In this document: in pieces, positions 24,228-31,356 of the stretch
How the letters are laid out: each line of letters starts with the position of its first letter
How positions within the stretch are numbered: the stretch's first letter is position 1
Assembly: GCA_002634385.1 (NCBI GenBank)
Contig: NSJL01000006.1
Location: forward strand, 1 to 64,000
DNA length: 64,000 bases
DNA from: Nitrospira sp.
Lineage (GTDB): Bacteria; Nitrospirota; Thermodesulfovibrionia; Thermodesulfovibrionales; Dissulfurispiraceae
Reading direction: 5' to 3'
Made by a program: the position numbers and the translations under genes
The notes under the pieces: model-generated
Told to the model about the DNA's origin: nothing
Database searches by the model: none
The model's input: the letters and a program-made list of their open reading frames with translations, nothing else

Positions 24228-24254
24228 TAAAGGTCTTTGACAGAAAAAAGAGCG

Positions 24255-24355
24255 CATTCGTTTCCGAAAGGGTAAACCCTGGGTAACCAGGGGGCACAAA
24301 GCCACGGGTCCTCGCCATGAAGCGAAGGACAGCCGGGCTGCCGAAGAGACAGAGC
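24255..24355 (+). ncRNA. Cyclic di-GMP-I riboswitch (GEMM)
   Basis: The sequence has the GEMM hallmarks in order. These are AGGGTAAACC (24269-24278), a P1b hairpin CCCTGG-GTAA-CCAGGG with a GNRA loop, and GGCACAAAGCCACGGG (24293-24308). A P2 hairpin is closed by GGTCC and GGACAG, and the 3-prime element is AGCCGGGCTGCCGAAG (24331-24346). The base matching the ligand-discriminating G20 of Vc2 is G (24272), which favours c-di-GMP over the cGAMP-specific subtype that has A. An intrinsic terminator at 24383-24414 is the probable expression platform. It controls the MsbA-like exporter at 24466. Confidence 0.88.
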
Positions 24356-24382
24356 CGGTCCTGCACCTGTTCCGGGCAGAAG

Positions 24383-24414
24383 AGCCTGTTTCCCTGAAGG
24401 AGACAGGCTTTTTT
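24383..24414 (+). terminator. Intrinsic terminator of the riboswitch expression platform
   Basis: AGCCTGTTTCC (24383-24393) pairs with GGAGACAGGCT (24399-24409) with one wobble pair, and TTTTTT follows. It lies 37 bases after the aptamer and 52 bases before the exporter ATG, so it must be bypassed for expression. Whether ligand turns expression on or off cannot be read directly. Confidence 0.85.
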
Positions 24415-24465
24415 ATGGTCAAAAAGTAAGAACGGAGCAGGGTAGTGTTTTTGCCGGAGGAAAAT

Positions 24466-26238
24466 ATGTCACAGCGGCAGAAGGCAGGCAGGAACTGGTC
24501 AGGGCAGGCGCGGAAGGCCCTCGTATTCATCCGTCCCTATCGCACCTCGGTAGCGATAATCATGGGGCTCACCCTTGCGGCATCGGTGCTGGAAGCACTG
24601 GAGCCGCTGGTGATGAAATATCTTTTCGACAAGCTGGGGAGCGGCGTGGAACGGGCATTGATCACCGGCGTCGGAAGCCTCCTGCTTATCGGGATAGTGA
24701 GAGAGGGCATCGCCGGAGTCTCGAACTGGATGGCGTGGAAGGTCAGGATGGGCGTCAACTACGGATTGCTGGAGGCGACGGTAAGCAGGCTGCATTCCCT
24801 TCCGCTGACCTACCACCGGAAAGAGAGCGTCGGCAGTATCATGACGAAGATGGACAGGGGAATAAACGGCCTTGTGGGTGCCCTGGCGGAGCTGGCCTTC
24901 AATGTCTTCCCCGGGGTGGTGTACCTCATCCTCTCCCTTGTGGTGATGTTCCGGCTCGACTGGAGGCTCTCCCTCGTGGTGCTCTTCTTTGCCCCTTTGC
25001 CCGCCCTTATCGGAATGTGGGCGGCTACGGAGCAGACCCGGCGCGAACGCACCCTCATGAACCGCTGGTCGAAGATCTTTTCCCGTCTTAATGAGGTCCT
25101 TTCCGGCATCGTGACGGTCAAGTGCTTTGTCATGGAGGAGTCGGAGAAGAAGCGCTTCCTGCATGACGTGCGCGGGGCGAACGATGTGGTCCTGCGCGGG
25201 GTGGGGACCGATACCCGGGTGGGGGCGGCAAAGAACCTCGTGACCATGCTGGCGAGGATCATCGCCATCGCCCTGGGCGGATATCTTGTTTTCCGGGGAG
25301 AGATCACGGTGGGAACCGTCGTGGCATTTCTTGGATATGTGGGGGGACTGTTCGGTCCGGTCCAGGGGCTTACCGGTATCTACCAGACACTCCGTAAGGC
25401 CACCGTTTCGCTCGATACCATCTTCTCCATCCTCGACGCTCATGACCATCTGAGCGATGCGCCCGATGCTCGGGCAATCAGGGCCGTGCGCGGCGAGGTC
25501 GTCTTCGATAGGGTAGGCTTCGGATACCAGAAGGAAAAGAGCATTCTCAAGGACATATGTATCCAGGTGAAGCCCGGGGAGACCGTGGCCCTCGTCGGGC
25601 CCAGCGGTGCAGGAAAGACGACTCTGATGTCCCTGCTTCAGAGGCTCTATGATCCCTCATCCGGCTCCATTCTGGTGGACGGGATGGATATCCGCTGCCT
25701 GAAGCAGCGCTCGTTGCGCCAGCAGATAGGCGTTGTGTTCCAGGATGCCGTTCTTTTCAACGATACGGTGCGCAATAACATAGCCTATGGAAGCCCCGGG
25801 GCGTCACAAAAGGAGGTAGAGGAGGCGGCCCGGGCGGCCAATGCCCATGAATTCATCCTGCGCATGCCCGAAGGGTATGATACGGTGGTGGGAGAGAGGG
25901 GCGGCTGCCTTTCCGCCGGTGAGAAACAGAGGATCAATATCGCCCGGGCGCTCCTCAAGAATCCTCCCCTGTTGATTCTCGACGAGGCGACTTCGGCGCT
26001 GGATGCGGAATCCGAGGCCCTGGTGCAAGAGGCCCTCGCCCGTCTGGTGCGGGGGAGAACTACGTTTATTATTGCGCACCGCCTTTCCACGGTAGTAGGG
26101 GCGGACCGTATTCTGGTCCTCAAGGACGGAAGGATTATCGAAAGCGGCACGCATAATAAACTGATGGCAATGGGAGGATATTATGCCTCCCTTGTGCAGC
26201 GCCAGACCTGCGGTCTGCTGCTGCCTGAAGCGGCATAG
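24466..26238 (+). CDS. MsbA-like ABC exporter, c-di-GMP riboswitch-controlled
   Basis: The 590-residue half-transporter has six membrane helices (about residues 25-310) and a C-terminal ATPase. Walker A is GPSGAGKTT, signature LSAGEKQRINIARAL, Walker B LLILDEATSALD and the switch His lies in IIAHRLS. Order and length fit the MsbA/MDR exporter group, which flips lipids, lipopolysaccharide cores or drugs. The signature has LSAGE in place of the common LSGGQ. ATG at 24466 has GGAGGAAAAT. The leader holds a c-di-GMP-I riboswitch and terminator, so transport is tied to the sessile-motile signal. An envelope lipid or polysaccharide substrate is the likeliest inference. Confidence 0.9.
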   Translation: MSQRQKAGRNWSGQARKALVFIRPYRTSVAIIMGLTLAASVLEALEPLVMKYLFDKLGSGVERALITGVGSLLLIGIVREGIAGVSNWMAWKVRMGVNYGLLEATVSRLHSLPLTYHRKESVGSIMTKMDRGINGLVGALAELAFNVFPGVVYLILSLVVMFRLDWRLSLVVLFFAPLPALIGMWAATEQTRRERTLMNRWSKIFSRLNEVLSGIVTVKCFVMEESEKKRFLHDVRGANDVVLRGVGTDTRVGAAKNLVTMLARIIAIALGGYLVFRGEITVGTVVAFLGYVGGLFGPVQGLTGIYQTLRKATVSLDTIFSILDAHDHLSDAPDARAIRAVRGEVVFDRVGFGYQKEKSILKDICIQVKPGETVALVGPSGAGKTTLMSLLQRLYDPSSGSILVDGMDIRCLKQRSLRQQIGVVFQDAVLFNDTVRNNIAYGSPGASQKEVEEAARAANAHEFILRMPEGYDTVVGERGGCLSAGEKQRINIARALLKNPPLLILDEATSALDAESEALVQEALARLVRGRTTFIIAHRLSTVVGADRILVLKDGRIIESGTHNKLMAMGGYYASLVQRQTCGLLLPEAA

Positions 26239-26289
26239 CGGAACGGGACATCCCTTACCGCTTAGGCGCTCGTTTTCATTACTTTCAAG

Positions 26290-26305
26290 GGTGTGCAAGC
26301 ACACC
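26290..26305. repeat. Palindrome echoing the one upstream of the ABC gene
   Basis: GGTGTGC-AA-GCACACC followed by TAA resembles the 24206-24227 palindrome, which is also followed by TAA. The pair brackets the riboswitch and ABC gene. It may be a weak terminator or an intergenic repeat. Confidence 0.4.
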
Positions 26306-26327
26306 TAAGTATTCAGGAGATACTTTT

Positions 26328-26660
26328 ATGCGATACCTTCTTTATTTTTTAATCGGCGGTACTGTTACCACCGCTGTCACCTATCTTGCAAGCCATTCCC
26401 GGGGGCTGCTGGCCGCCTTCGTCTCCAATTTGCCGGTTGCCTCCCTCTGCACCTTCCTGCTTATCTATTTCGACACGGGGCAGGAAGCCGTATTGTCTTA
26501 CGCGAAAGGGCTCATCATCATGCTCCTGCCCTGGCTTTTTTACATATCCTGCGTGATCTTTCTTACCCCGCGGATCAGCTTTTTTTCCTCGCTGGTCCTG
26601 GGTCTCTCCCTCTTTATCCTGATCGCGGGGTATATGGTCCTGAAGAACGGCATAGCGTAA
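26328..26660 (+). CDS. Small four-helix membrane protein
   Basis: This 110-residue protein is almost entirely hydrophobic, with about four membrane helices and little in between (MRYLLYFLIGGTVTTAVTYL at the start). The size and pattern recall the GlpM/DUF3147 families of small inner-membrane proteins, but I cannot assign it firmly. The ribosome site CAGGAGA is good. It follows the ABC exporter by 89 bp and could be cotranscribed with it under riboswitch control. No charged active-site motif is visible. Confidence 0.7.
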   Translation: MRYLLYFLIGGTVTTAVTYLASHSRGLLAAFVSNLPVASLCTFLLIYFDTGQEAVLSYAKGLIIMLLPWLFYISCVIFLTPRISFFSSLVLGLSLFILIAGYMVLKNGIA

Positions 26661-26834
26661 TTGCCTCATTACTCTCCCCTTTCCGCTTTTTTCCGGGGCA
26701 TCCGGGACAGAGGGGTAAATATCCGCTACAATGTAATCAGAGGGTGCTCTGATAAACAGGGATGCGGGTACGGTGCGGGCATGCGCCCTTTTCTGCATAC
26801 AGCACACAGGAGGAGAAAAGCGGGAGGAGCCGGA

Positions 26835-27350
26835 ATGAAACGAATACTGGTGGCAATCGACGGGTCGCCCTGCGCTTTAAAAGCGGTGGAGTACGTAGGC
26901 AGGTATTTTTCGGGAGCCGGGGATCTTGAGGTGGTCCTTTTTCATGTTCTCCCGTATGTCCCTGCGGGGTTCTGGGATGATGGGCATATCCTCACCGGAG
27001 AGGAGAGGGAAGAGCGGAGGAGAGTAATCGACAGATGGATGGAAAACCAGATGGTGAGGCTCGAGCCGGTTTTCCGTGAAGCAGCAGAGGTCCTCGCCGC
27101 CGGGGGAATTCCCCGGGACCGGATCTCCGTCAAGTCCGTGTCCGATTCAGCCGATACCGCGGAGAGCATCATCGAAGAGGCGCAGACGGGCGGGTACCAG
27201 ATGCTGGTGATGGGGCGCTGCGGGCGCTCCCCGGCTTCCCGTTTTCTCCTGGGAAGCGTGACCGGTAAAGTCATCAGCCGCGGGGCGGGCATCCCCCTCT
27301 GTGTAGTGGAACAGGAGGACAGATGCCTGACGCCGGAAGAGCAGAAATGA
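26835..27350 (+). CDS. Universal stress protein (UspA family)
   Basis: This 171-residue Rossmann-like protein starts with MKRILVAIDGSPCALKAVEY. It ends with the ATP-binding pattern MGRCGRSPASRFLLGSVTGK (G-2X-G-9X-G-S/T), followed by IPLCVVE. USP proteins bind ATP and aid survival under starvation, oxygen or redox stress. It is a single-domain form. ATG at 26835 has GGGAGGAG; the frame stays open upstream without homology. It stands alone, and the next promoter follows at 27378. Confidence 0.88.
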   Translation: MKRILVAIDGSPCALKAVEYVGRYFSGAGDLEVVLFHVLPYVPAGFWDDGHILTGEEREERRRVIDRWMENQMVRLEPVFREAAEVLAAGGIPRDRISVKSVSDSADTAESIIEEAQTGGYQMLVMGRCGRSPASRFLLGSVTGKVISRGAGIPLCVVEQEDRCLTPEEQK

Positions 27351-27377
27351 CCTTCGGAAGCAGGCGCGCTCCGAGAA

Positions 27378-27406
27378 TTGACAAGGTCCCGTTTATACAG
27401 TACCAT
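27378..27406 (+). promoter_or_regulatory. Promoter of the DUF3243 gene
   Basis: TTGACA (27378-27383), 17 bp, TACCAT (27401-27406). The leader is about 70 bases and ends in the strong site TAAGGAGG. Confidence 0.65.
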
Positions 27407-27483
27407 TGGGGTATGGATAAGGAATGAGAGAGGGGAGTGTTCTGTTTAACTAGGACTTTCACGCTATTGCTAAGGAGGTTTCC

Positions 27484-27753
27484 ATGGATAAGTTGAAGTG
27501 CCTTGAGCTGATGGACTTTTTGAAGGACTGGACGAACTTCAGATCGAGCTTGCACGAAGGTATCCAGATGGCACGGCAGTTCGGGATGTCGGAAGAGGAG
27601 ATACAGAATGTTGCAGTGAGCGTGGGCGAATTCCTGAACGAAAAGGTTTGTCCGGCATCAAGCGAGGAGAAGCTTCTGAAGGAAATGTGGGATACCGCCT
27701 CCCCCGACGAGAGAAAGGCACTGGCTACCGTCCTTTTCAAAATGGTGAAATAG
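27484..27753 (+). CDS. DUF3243-like small protein
   Basis: The 89-residue protein is helical and acidic and resembles the DUF3243 family (such as YmfJ of Bacillus). LKDWTNFRSSLHEGIQMAR and GMSEEEIQNVAVSVGEFLNE are the recognisable parts. Its role is unknown. TAAGGAGG before ATG at 27484 and a near-consensus promoter suggest high expression. It converges on the FKBP gene across 159 bp in which I see no strong terminator. Confidence 0.78.
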   Translation: MDKLKCLELMDFLKDWTNFRSSLHEGIQMARQFGMSEEEIQNVAVSVGEFLNEKVCPASSEEKLLKEMWDTASPDERKALATVLFKMVK

Positions 27754-27912
27754 CGGATATTCCCCTTTCCTTTCTGCTCGTTCCCGATTGTCGCCTGACG
27801 CATTGCATAGGGGGCCGGACGGCGGAGATGGCTCGGGGCGCTCTGTCTTTCCGGACCTTTCCGGACATACAGCGCGGTATCCGATCCATCTCATGCCGGT
27901 GCCCCAGGAATG

Positions 27913-28602
27913 CTACTTGATCGATAGTAATTCGACCTCGAAAACGAGCACCGCATTGGGTCCGATCAACGGTCCTGCCCCGCGCTCGCCGTAAGCGAGA
28001 TTCGGAGGGATAAAAAGCTGCCATTTTGACCCGGTCTTCATCATCTGGAGGGCCTCTGTCCAGCCGGTGATAACGTCGTTGACCGGAAAGCTCGCGGGCT
28101 GTCCGCGTTTATAAGAGCTGTCGAACTCGGTGCCGTCGAGCAGGGTGCCGCGATAGTGTACGGTTACCGTATCCGTCGCCTTTGGTGTCTTGCCGGCTCC
28201 TTCCTTGATGATCTTATACTGCAGGCCGCTGGAGGTGGTCTTCACTCCCTCTTTCTTTTTGTTTGCGGCGAGGAAAGCCTCTCCCTCTTTCTTGTTCTTT
28301 TCGGTAAGCCTCTTTGTCTTTTCCCCCTGTTTTGCCGCCAGTTCTTTCTGGAAGGCGATCATGGTATCCTGCATTTCCTTTTCGGACAGCAGGGGCTTGT
28401 TGCCGGAAAGAGCGTCCTTTATCCCTTTTGCAAGGATATCCGGATCAATATCGATGGACTGTCTCTTCATATCCTTCCCGATGTCCAGTCCGATACTGTA
28501 GCTGATCTTATCCTTCTGGCTCTTCAGAACCGCCTGCTCTTCCGCAAGTGCCAGGTTCGCCAGGAGCCCGATCCCCGCAATGACTGCCGCAAGTGCTCTC
28601 AT
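27913..28602 (-). CDS. FKBP-type peptidyl-prolyl isomerase, exported (FkpA/Mip type)
   Basis: The 229-residue precursor has a cleavable signal peptide (MRALAAVIAGIGLLANLALA). A helical dimerisation segment (about residues 25-120, with SYSIGLDIGKDMKRQ) follows, then a C-terminal FKBP domain with VTVHYRGTLLDGTEFDSSY, GWTEALQMMKTGSKW and PPNLAYGERG. It assists folding of periplasmic or outer-membrane proteins. ATG at 28602 has AAAGGAGG. It starts 22 bp after the flavoprotein stop and probably shares its transcript. Confidence 0.93.
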   Translation of the reverse strand: MRALAAVIAGIGLLANLALAEEQAVLKSQKDKISYSIGLDIGKDMKRQSIDIDPDILAKGIKDALSGNKPLLSEKEMQDTMIAFQKELAAKQGEKTKRLTEKNKKEGEAFLAANKKKEGVKTTSSGLQYKIIKEGAGKTPKATDTVTVHYRGTLLDGTEFDSSYKRGQPASFPVNDVITGWTEALQMMKTGSKWQLFIPPNLAYGERGAGPLIGPNAVLVFEVELLSIK

Positions 28603-28624
28603 TCCGCCTCCTTTCTGGGTGTTG

Positions 28625-29200
28625 TTACCCATGTATTTTTTTCAAAAGCCACGCCATATTCTGTCCGAGGTTCTTCATGGTCTGAATGCCCTCGGCGTCG
28701 TTCAGTACATCGCCGATTTCCCTGCCGATGCCGAGATTCCAGTAATTTGAACCCGGAACGATCATCTGACCGATCATAAAGAAATAATTGATGGAGCTGA
28801 GGACATGGGTCGCCCCTGCGCGGCGCACGGCGATGACTCCCGCTCCCACTTTGCGCTTGAACATGTCGCCGTTGGCGCGGGCCACCATGCCGCACCGCTC
28901 GATAAGCGCCTTCATATTCACCGTCAGGTCGGCGAAGTAGGTGGGGGAGCCCAGCAGGATGCCATCCGCCTCGAGCATCTTTGCAATGTAGCTGTTCATC
29001 TCATCTTTTTCCACCGCACATCTCCGGTCCTTGCTGGAGAAACATTGGTAACAGGCAATGCACCCCTGAAGGGATCTGCCCGCCAGTTGGATACCCTCGG
29101 TGTCAATGCCCTCTCCCTTGATCTCGTCCAGCACCAGATTCAGCAGAATGGCGGTATTCCCGTCCTTTCGGGCACTTCCGTTGAACGCGACTACTTTCAT
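28625..29200 (-). CDS. Iron-sulfur flavoprotein-like NAD(P)H:FMN reductase family protein
   Basis: The 191-residue flavodoxin-fold protein has the FMN phosphate loop FNGSARKDGNT and GSPTYFAD. Between them lies a compact cysteine motif, CIACYQCFSSKDRRC (C-x2-C-x2-C-x7-C), as in Isf proteins that bind a 4Fe-4S cluster next to FMN. Isf proteins pass electrons between ferredoxin and acceptors such as oxygen or peroxide in anaerobes. ATG at 29200 has GAGGAGGAA. It precedes the FKBP gene, with a possible oxidative-stress link. Confidence 0.83.
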   Translation of the reverse strand: MKVVAFNGSARKDGNTAILLNLVLDEIKGEGIDTEGIQLAGRSLQGCIACYQCFSSKDRRCAVEKDEMNSYIAKMLEADGILLGSPTYFADLTVNMKALIERCGMVARANGDMFKRKVGAGVIAVRRAGATHVLSSINYFFMIGQMIVPGSNYWNLGIGREIGDVLNDAEGIQTMKNLGQNMAWLLKKIHG

Positions 29201-29297
29201 AACGATTCCTCCTCATGAAAAATACATAGCTTGAAAGACCAGGGTGCGCGGGCAGCGGGTGGTCCGCCTGCATACTCATCCCAAAGAACAAAAAAGA

Positions 29298-29459
29298 TCA
29301 ATACGAACGGAAGAGAGGAATATGGGTTTTGCTCTTTTTCTCCTTCTTCTCCTTTTTGCATCCGGACGGACGGCACATGGCACAGCGGGTATCGCTGCAA
29401 AACTGGCAGAAAGTGCAGTCGGGACAGGGATTTTTCTTTGGTGGAGGCTGTTTTTCCAT
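29298..29459 (-). CDS. Tiny cysteine-rich protein
   Basis: This 53-residue frame reads MEKQPPPKKNPCPDCTFCQF and continues with CSDTRCAMCRPSGCKKEKK, giving eight cysteines in about 23 residues. A lysine-rich tail follows. It looks like a metal-binding knuckle, and I recall similar short CPxCxFCxxCSxxRC proteins in other anaerobes. A promoter with perfect TATAAT at 29468-29473 puts the transcript start at about 29461, so ATG at 29459 is nearly leaderless; ATG at 29465 would lie upstream of the start. Function unknown; zinc binding or an iron-sulfur site is plausible. Confidence 0.65.
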   Translation of the reverse strand: MEKQPPPKKNPCPDCTFCQFCSDTRCAMCRPSGCKKEKKEKKSKTHIPLFRSY

Positions 29460-29467
29460 ATTCATCA

Positions 29468-29496
29468 ATTATACACCGCCCCGATGCCGAGGTAAA
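29468..29496 (-). promoter_or_regulatory. Promoter of the Cys-rich gene
   Basis: TTTACC (29491-29496), 17 bp, TATAAT (29468-29473) on the minus strand. It runs back-to-back with the plus-strand promoter of the S1-domain gene at 29513. Confidence 0.6.
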
Positions 29497-29512
29497 GCAT
29501 CGTTTGTTAAAA

Positions 29513-29542
29513 TTGACTCTTCTGACCCAAATCTATTAAACT
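29513..29542 (+). promoter_or_regulatory. Promoter of the S1-domain protein gene
   Basis: TTGACT (29513-29518), 18 bp, TAAACT (29537-29542). The leader is about 88 bases with GGTGAGG before the ATG. Confidence 0.5.
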
Positions 29543-29636
29543 TAAGTTCCAATACGTATTCGGCGCTCCCCATTGTGTTTTTAAGCACCTATGAGTGAAG
29601 TGCGGAAATGATTCCAAAAAAGGTGAGGTAGAACTT

Positions 29637-31130
29637 ATGTCTGATGAAAATATCACGAACAGCTCTCCCGAGGCAGGTGAAATCGTTGAAGGGGCCGGAC
29701 ACGAGGAGAGCTTTGCAGCACTGCTGGAGAAAAGCGGCAGCTTGTCCGATCGGCTTACCCCCGGCCAGAGGGTCAAGGCACGAGTAATCAGCGTTACGGG
29801 AGATCTGGTATACATCGACCTCGGCGGAAAGAGCGACGGGGTGGTCAGTCTGAGTGAATTCGTGGATGACAAGGGTGCTGTCCATATAAAAGAGGGAGAC
29901 GAGATCGAGGCGTATTTTCTGGCCGTCGAGGACGGGATGAAGAGGCTTACCACGCTGGTCCGCGGCTATTCCTCCGTGAAGCTGAACGCTATTCGGGATG
30001 CCTACAATGCCGGCATACCGGTGGAAGGTGAGGTGAAGCGGGAGATAAAGGGAGGATTCGAGGTCAATGCGGGAGGAGTCAAATGCTTTTGCCCCTTCTC
30101 CCAGATGGATCTGAGGGGAGGCCGCGAAGTGGTGACGTACCTCGGGGAGACGTTTCCTTTTAAAGTGATCGAATTCAAGAAGGAAGGGCGCACTATTGTC
30201 CTTTCGCGGCGTGTACTGCTTGAGCAGGAGAGGCAGGAACGTATCGAGGCCCTCAAGAAGACTCTCTCCGTGGGCATGGAAGTGACCGCCCGTGTGCGCT
30301 CTCTTCAGAACTTCGGGGCATTTGTCGACCTCGGGGGGATCGACGGGCTCATTCCCGCAAGCGAAATCTCCTGGGGCAGGACGGAAAATCCCGGAGATGT
30401 CCTGTCCATCGGACAGGAAGTGACGGCGAAGATCCTGTCCCTCGATTGGGAGAGCAGCCGCCTTACTTTGAGCATCAAGGCGATGCAGGCCGATCCCTGG
30501 AGTGCGGCAGAGGTGAAGTATCCCGTTGGAGGCAAGGTGTGCGGCACCATCGTCCGCCTGGTACCCTTCGGTGCCTTTGTAAGCCTCGAAGCGGGTATTG
30601 ACGGGCTGATCCACATATCCAACCTCGGAGCGGGGAGGCGTATCAACCACCCCAAAGAGGTGGTGGAAGTAGGCCAGCAGATAGAGGCCTATGTCCTTGC
30701 CGTCGACTCCCAGGCCAGAAAGATATCCCTCTCCCTGCAACAGAAGCCGGAGCCGAAGAAGCTCAATCTCCCCGCCGCGGGAGATCTTTTCGAAGGGGTG
30801 GTGGAAAAAGTGATGCCTTTCGGTATCTTTGTGAAGGCGGGCAGTGGTGTTTCCGGACTGATCCCCAACTCCGAGATGGGCACCGAGAACGGTGCGGACC
30901 ACGGCCGCATGTTCCCCACAGGCTCTTCTGTTCAGGCCATCGTGCTGGAGGTGGACAAGGAGAAAGGGAAAGTCCTCCTGAGCCGCAAGGGTATCCTTGC
31001 AAAGGCGGAGCAGGAAGAGTTGAAGCGTTACCGGGACTCGATCAGAAAAGAGGAAAAGTCCTCCGGCAGCGTCGGCACCCTGGGAGAAATCCTGAAGGCA
31101 AAGATGGCGGAGAAAAATATAAGCTTCTAA
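29637..31130 (+). CDS. Multi-S1-domain RNA-binding protein (ribosomal protein S1-like)
   Basis: This 497-residue protein contains about five S1 repeats at roughly 45-110, 125-190, 210-280, 295-365 and 378-450. The clearest are [37 protein letters not shown] and [18 protein letters not shown]. It resembles ribosomal protein S1 but has fewer repeats than the six of the classic proteobacterial form and an acidic N terminus. It should bind mRNA and the 30S subunit or act as a general RNA chaperone. ATG at 29637 has GGTGAGG. A strong terminator follows at 31155. Confidence 0.88.
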   Translation: MSDENITNSSPEAGEIVEGAGHEESFAALLEKSGSLSDRLTPGQRVKARVISVTGDLVYIDLGGKSDGVVSLSEFVDDKGAVHIKEGDEIEAYFLAVEDGMKRLTTLVRGYSSVKLNAIRDAYNAGIPVEGEVKREIKGGFEVNAGGVKCFCPFSQMDLRGGREVVTYLGETFPFKVIEFKKEGRTIVLSRRVLLEQERQERIEALKKTLSVGMEVTARVRSLQNFGAFVDLGGIDGLIPASEISWGRTENPGDVLSIGQEVTAKILSLDWESSRLTLSIKAMQADPWSAAEVKYPVGGKVCGTIVRLVPFGAFVSLEAGIDGLIHISNLGAGRRINHPKEVVEVGQQIEAYVLAVDSQARKISLSLQQKPEPKKLNLPAAGDLFEGVVEKVMPFGIFVKAGSGVSGLIPNSEMGTENGADHGRMFPTGSSVQAIVLEVDKEKGKVLLSRKGILAKAEQEELKRYRDSIRKEEKSSGSVGTLGEILKAKMAEKNISF

Positions 31131-31154
31131 GAGCGGCTGACAGAAGTATTTTCA

Positions 31155-31195
31155 AAATCCCCCTCTCTTTTATGCAAAGAGAGGGGGATTTTTTT
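31155..31195. terminator. Strong intrinsic terminator after the S1 gene
   Basis: AAATCCCCCTCTCTTT and its complement form a stem of about 16 bp around a short loop (31171-31175), followed on the plus strand by a T run to 31195. The hairpin can also end the minus-strand MFS transcript coming from the other side. Confidence 0.92.
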
Positions 31196-31201
31196 GGTCG
31201 A

Positions 31202-31324
31202 TACACCCTGAGCAAATTCAATGGTGATGAAGCGCTGCTTGGCGCTCTGCTTTAAGTCCTTCAGCACGGTCTGATACCCCGGGTTATAGGAGGTGGCCAG
31301 CATGAAGGTGTCCGGCGCCTCAAG
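31202..31324 (-). pseudogene. Remnant of a CbbQ/NorQ-type AAA+ ATPase
   Basis: In one minus-strand frame 41 codons read [20 protein letters not shown] and then [20 protein letters not shown]. This closely resembles the sensor region of CbbQ/NirQ/NorQ MoxR-family ATPases. There is no start, Walker A or Walker B. The frame is closed by TGA upstream near 31343 and runs on into the terminator hairpin. It is therefore a decayed fragment, left from a lost or relocated gene that would have served a RuBisCO or nitric-oxide-reductase locus. Confidence 0.72.
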
Positions 31325-31356
31325 ATGAAAAAAAGCGAATCAGGGTGGGAAAACAA

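Noticed and set aside
24066-24240. A GTG-initiated 58-codon frame in the ABC leader
   Set aside because: No ribosome site, no recognisable pattern, and it crosses a perfect palindrome; the leader is better read as structured RNA.
24255-24355. cGAMP-specific (GEMM-Ib) rather than c-di-GMP riboswitch
   Set aside because: The discriminating position (24272) is G, as in c-di-GMP binders, not A. Only a binding test would settle it.
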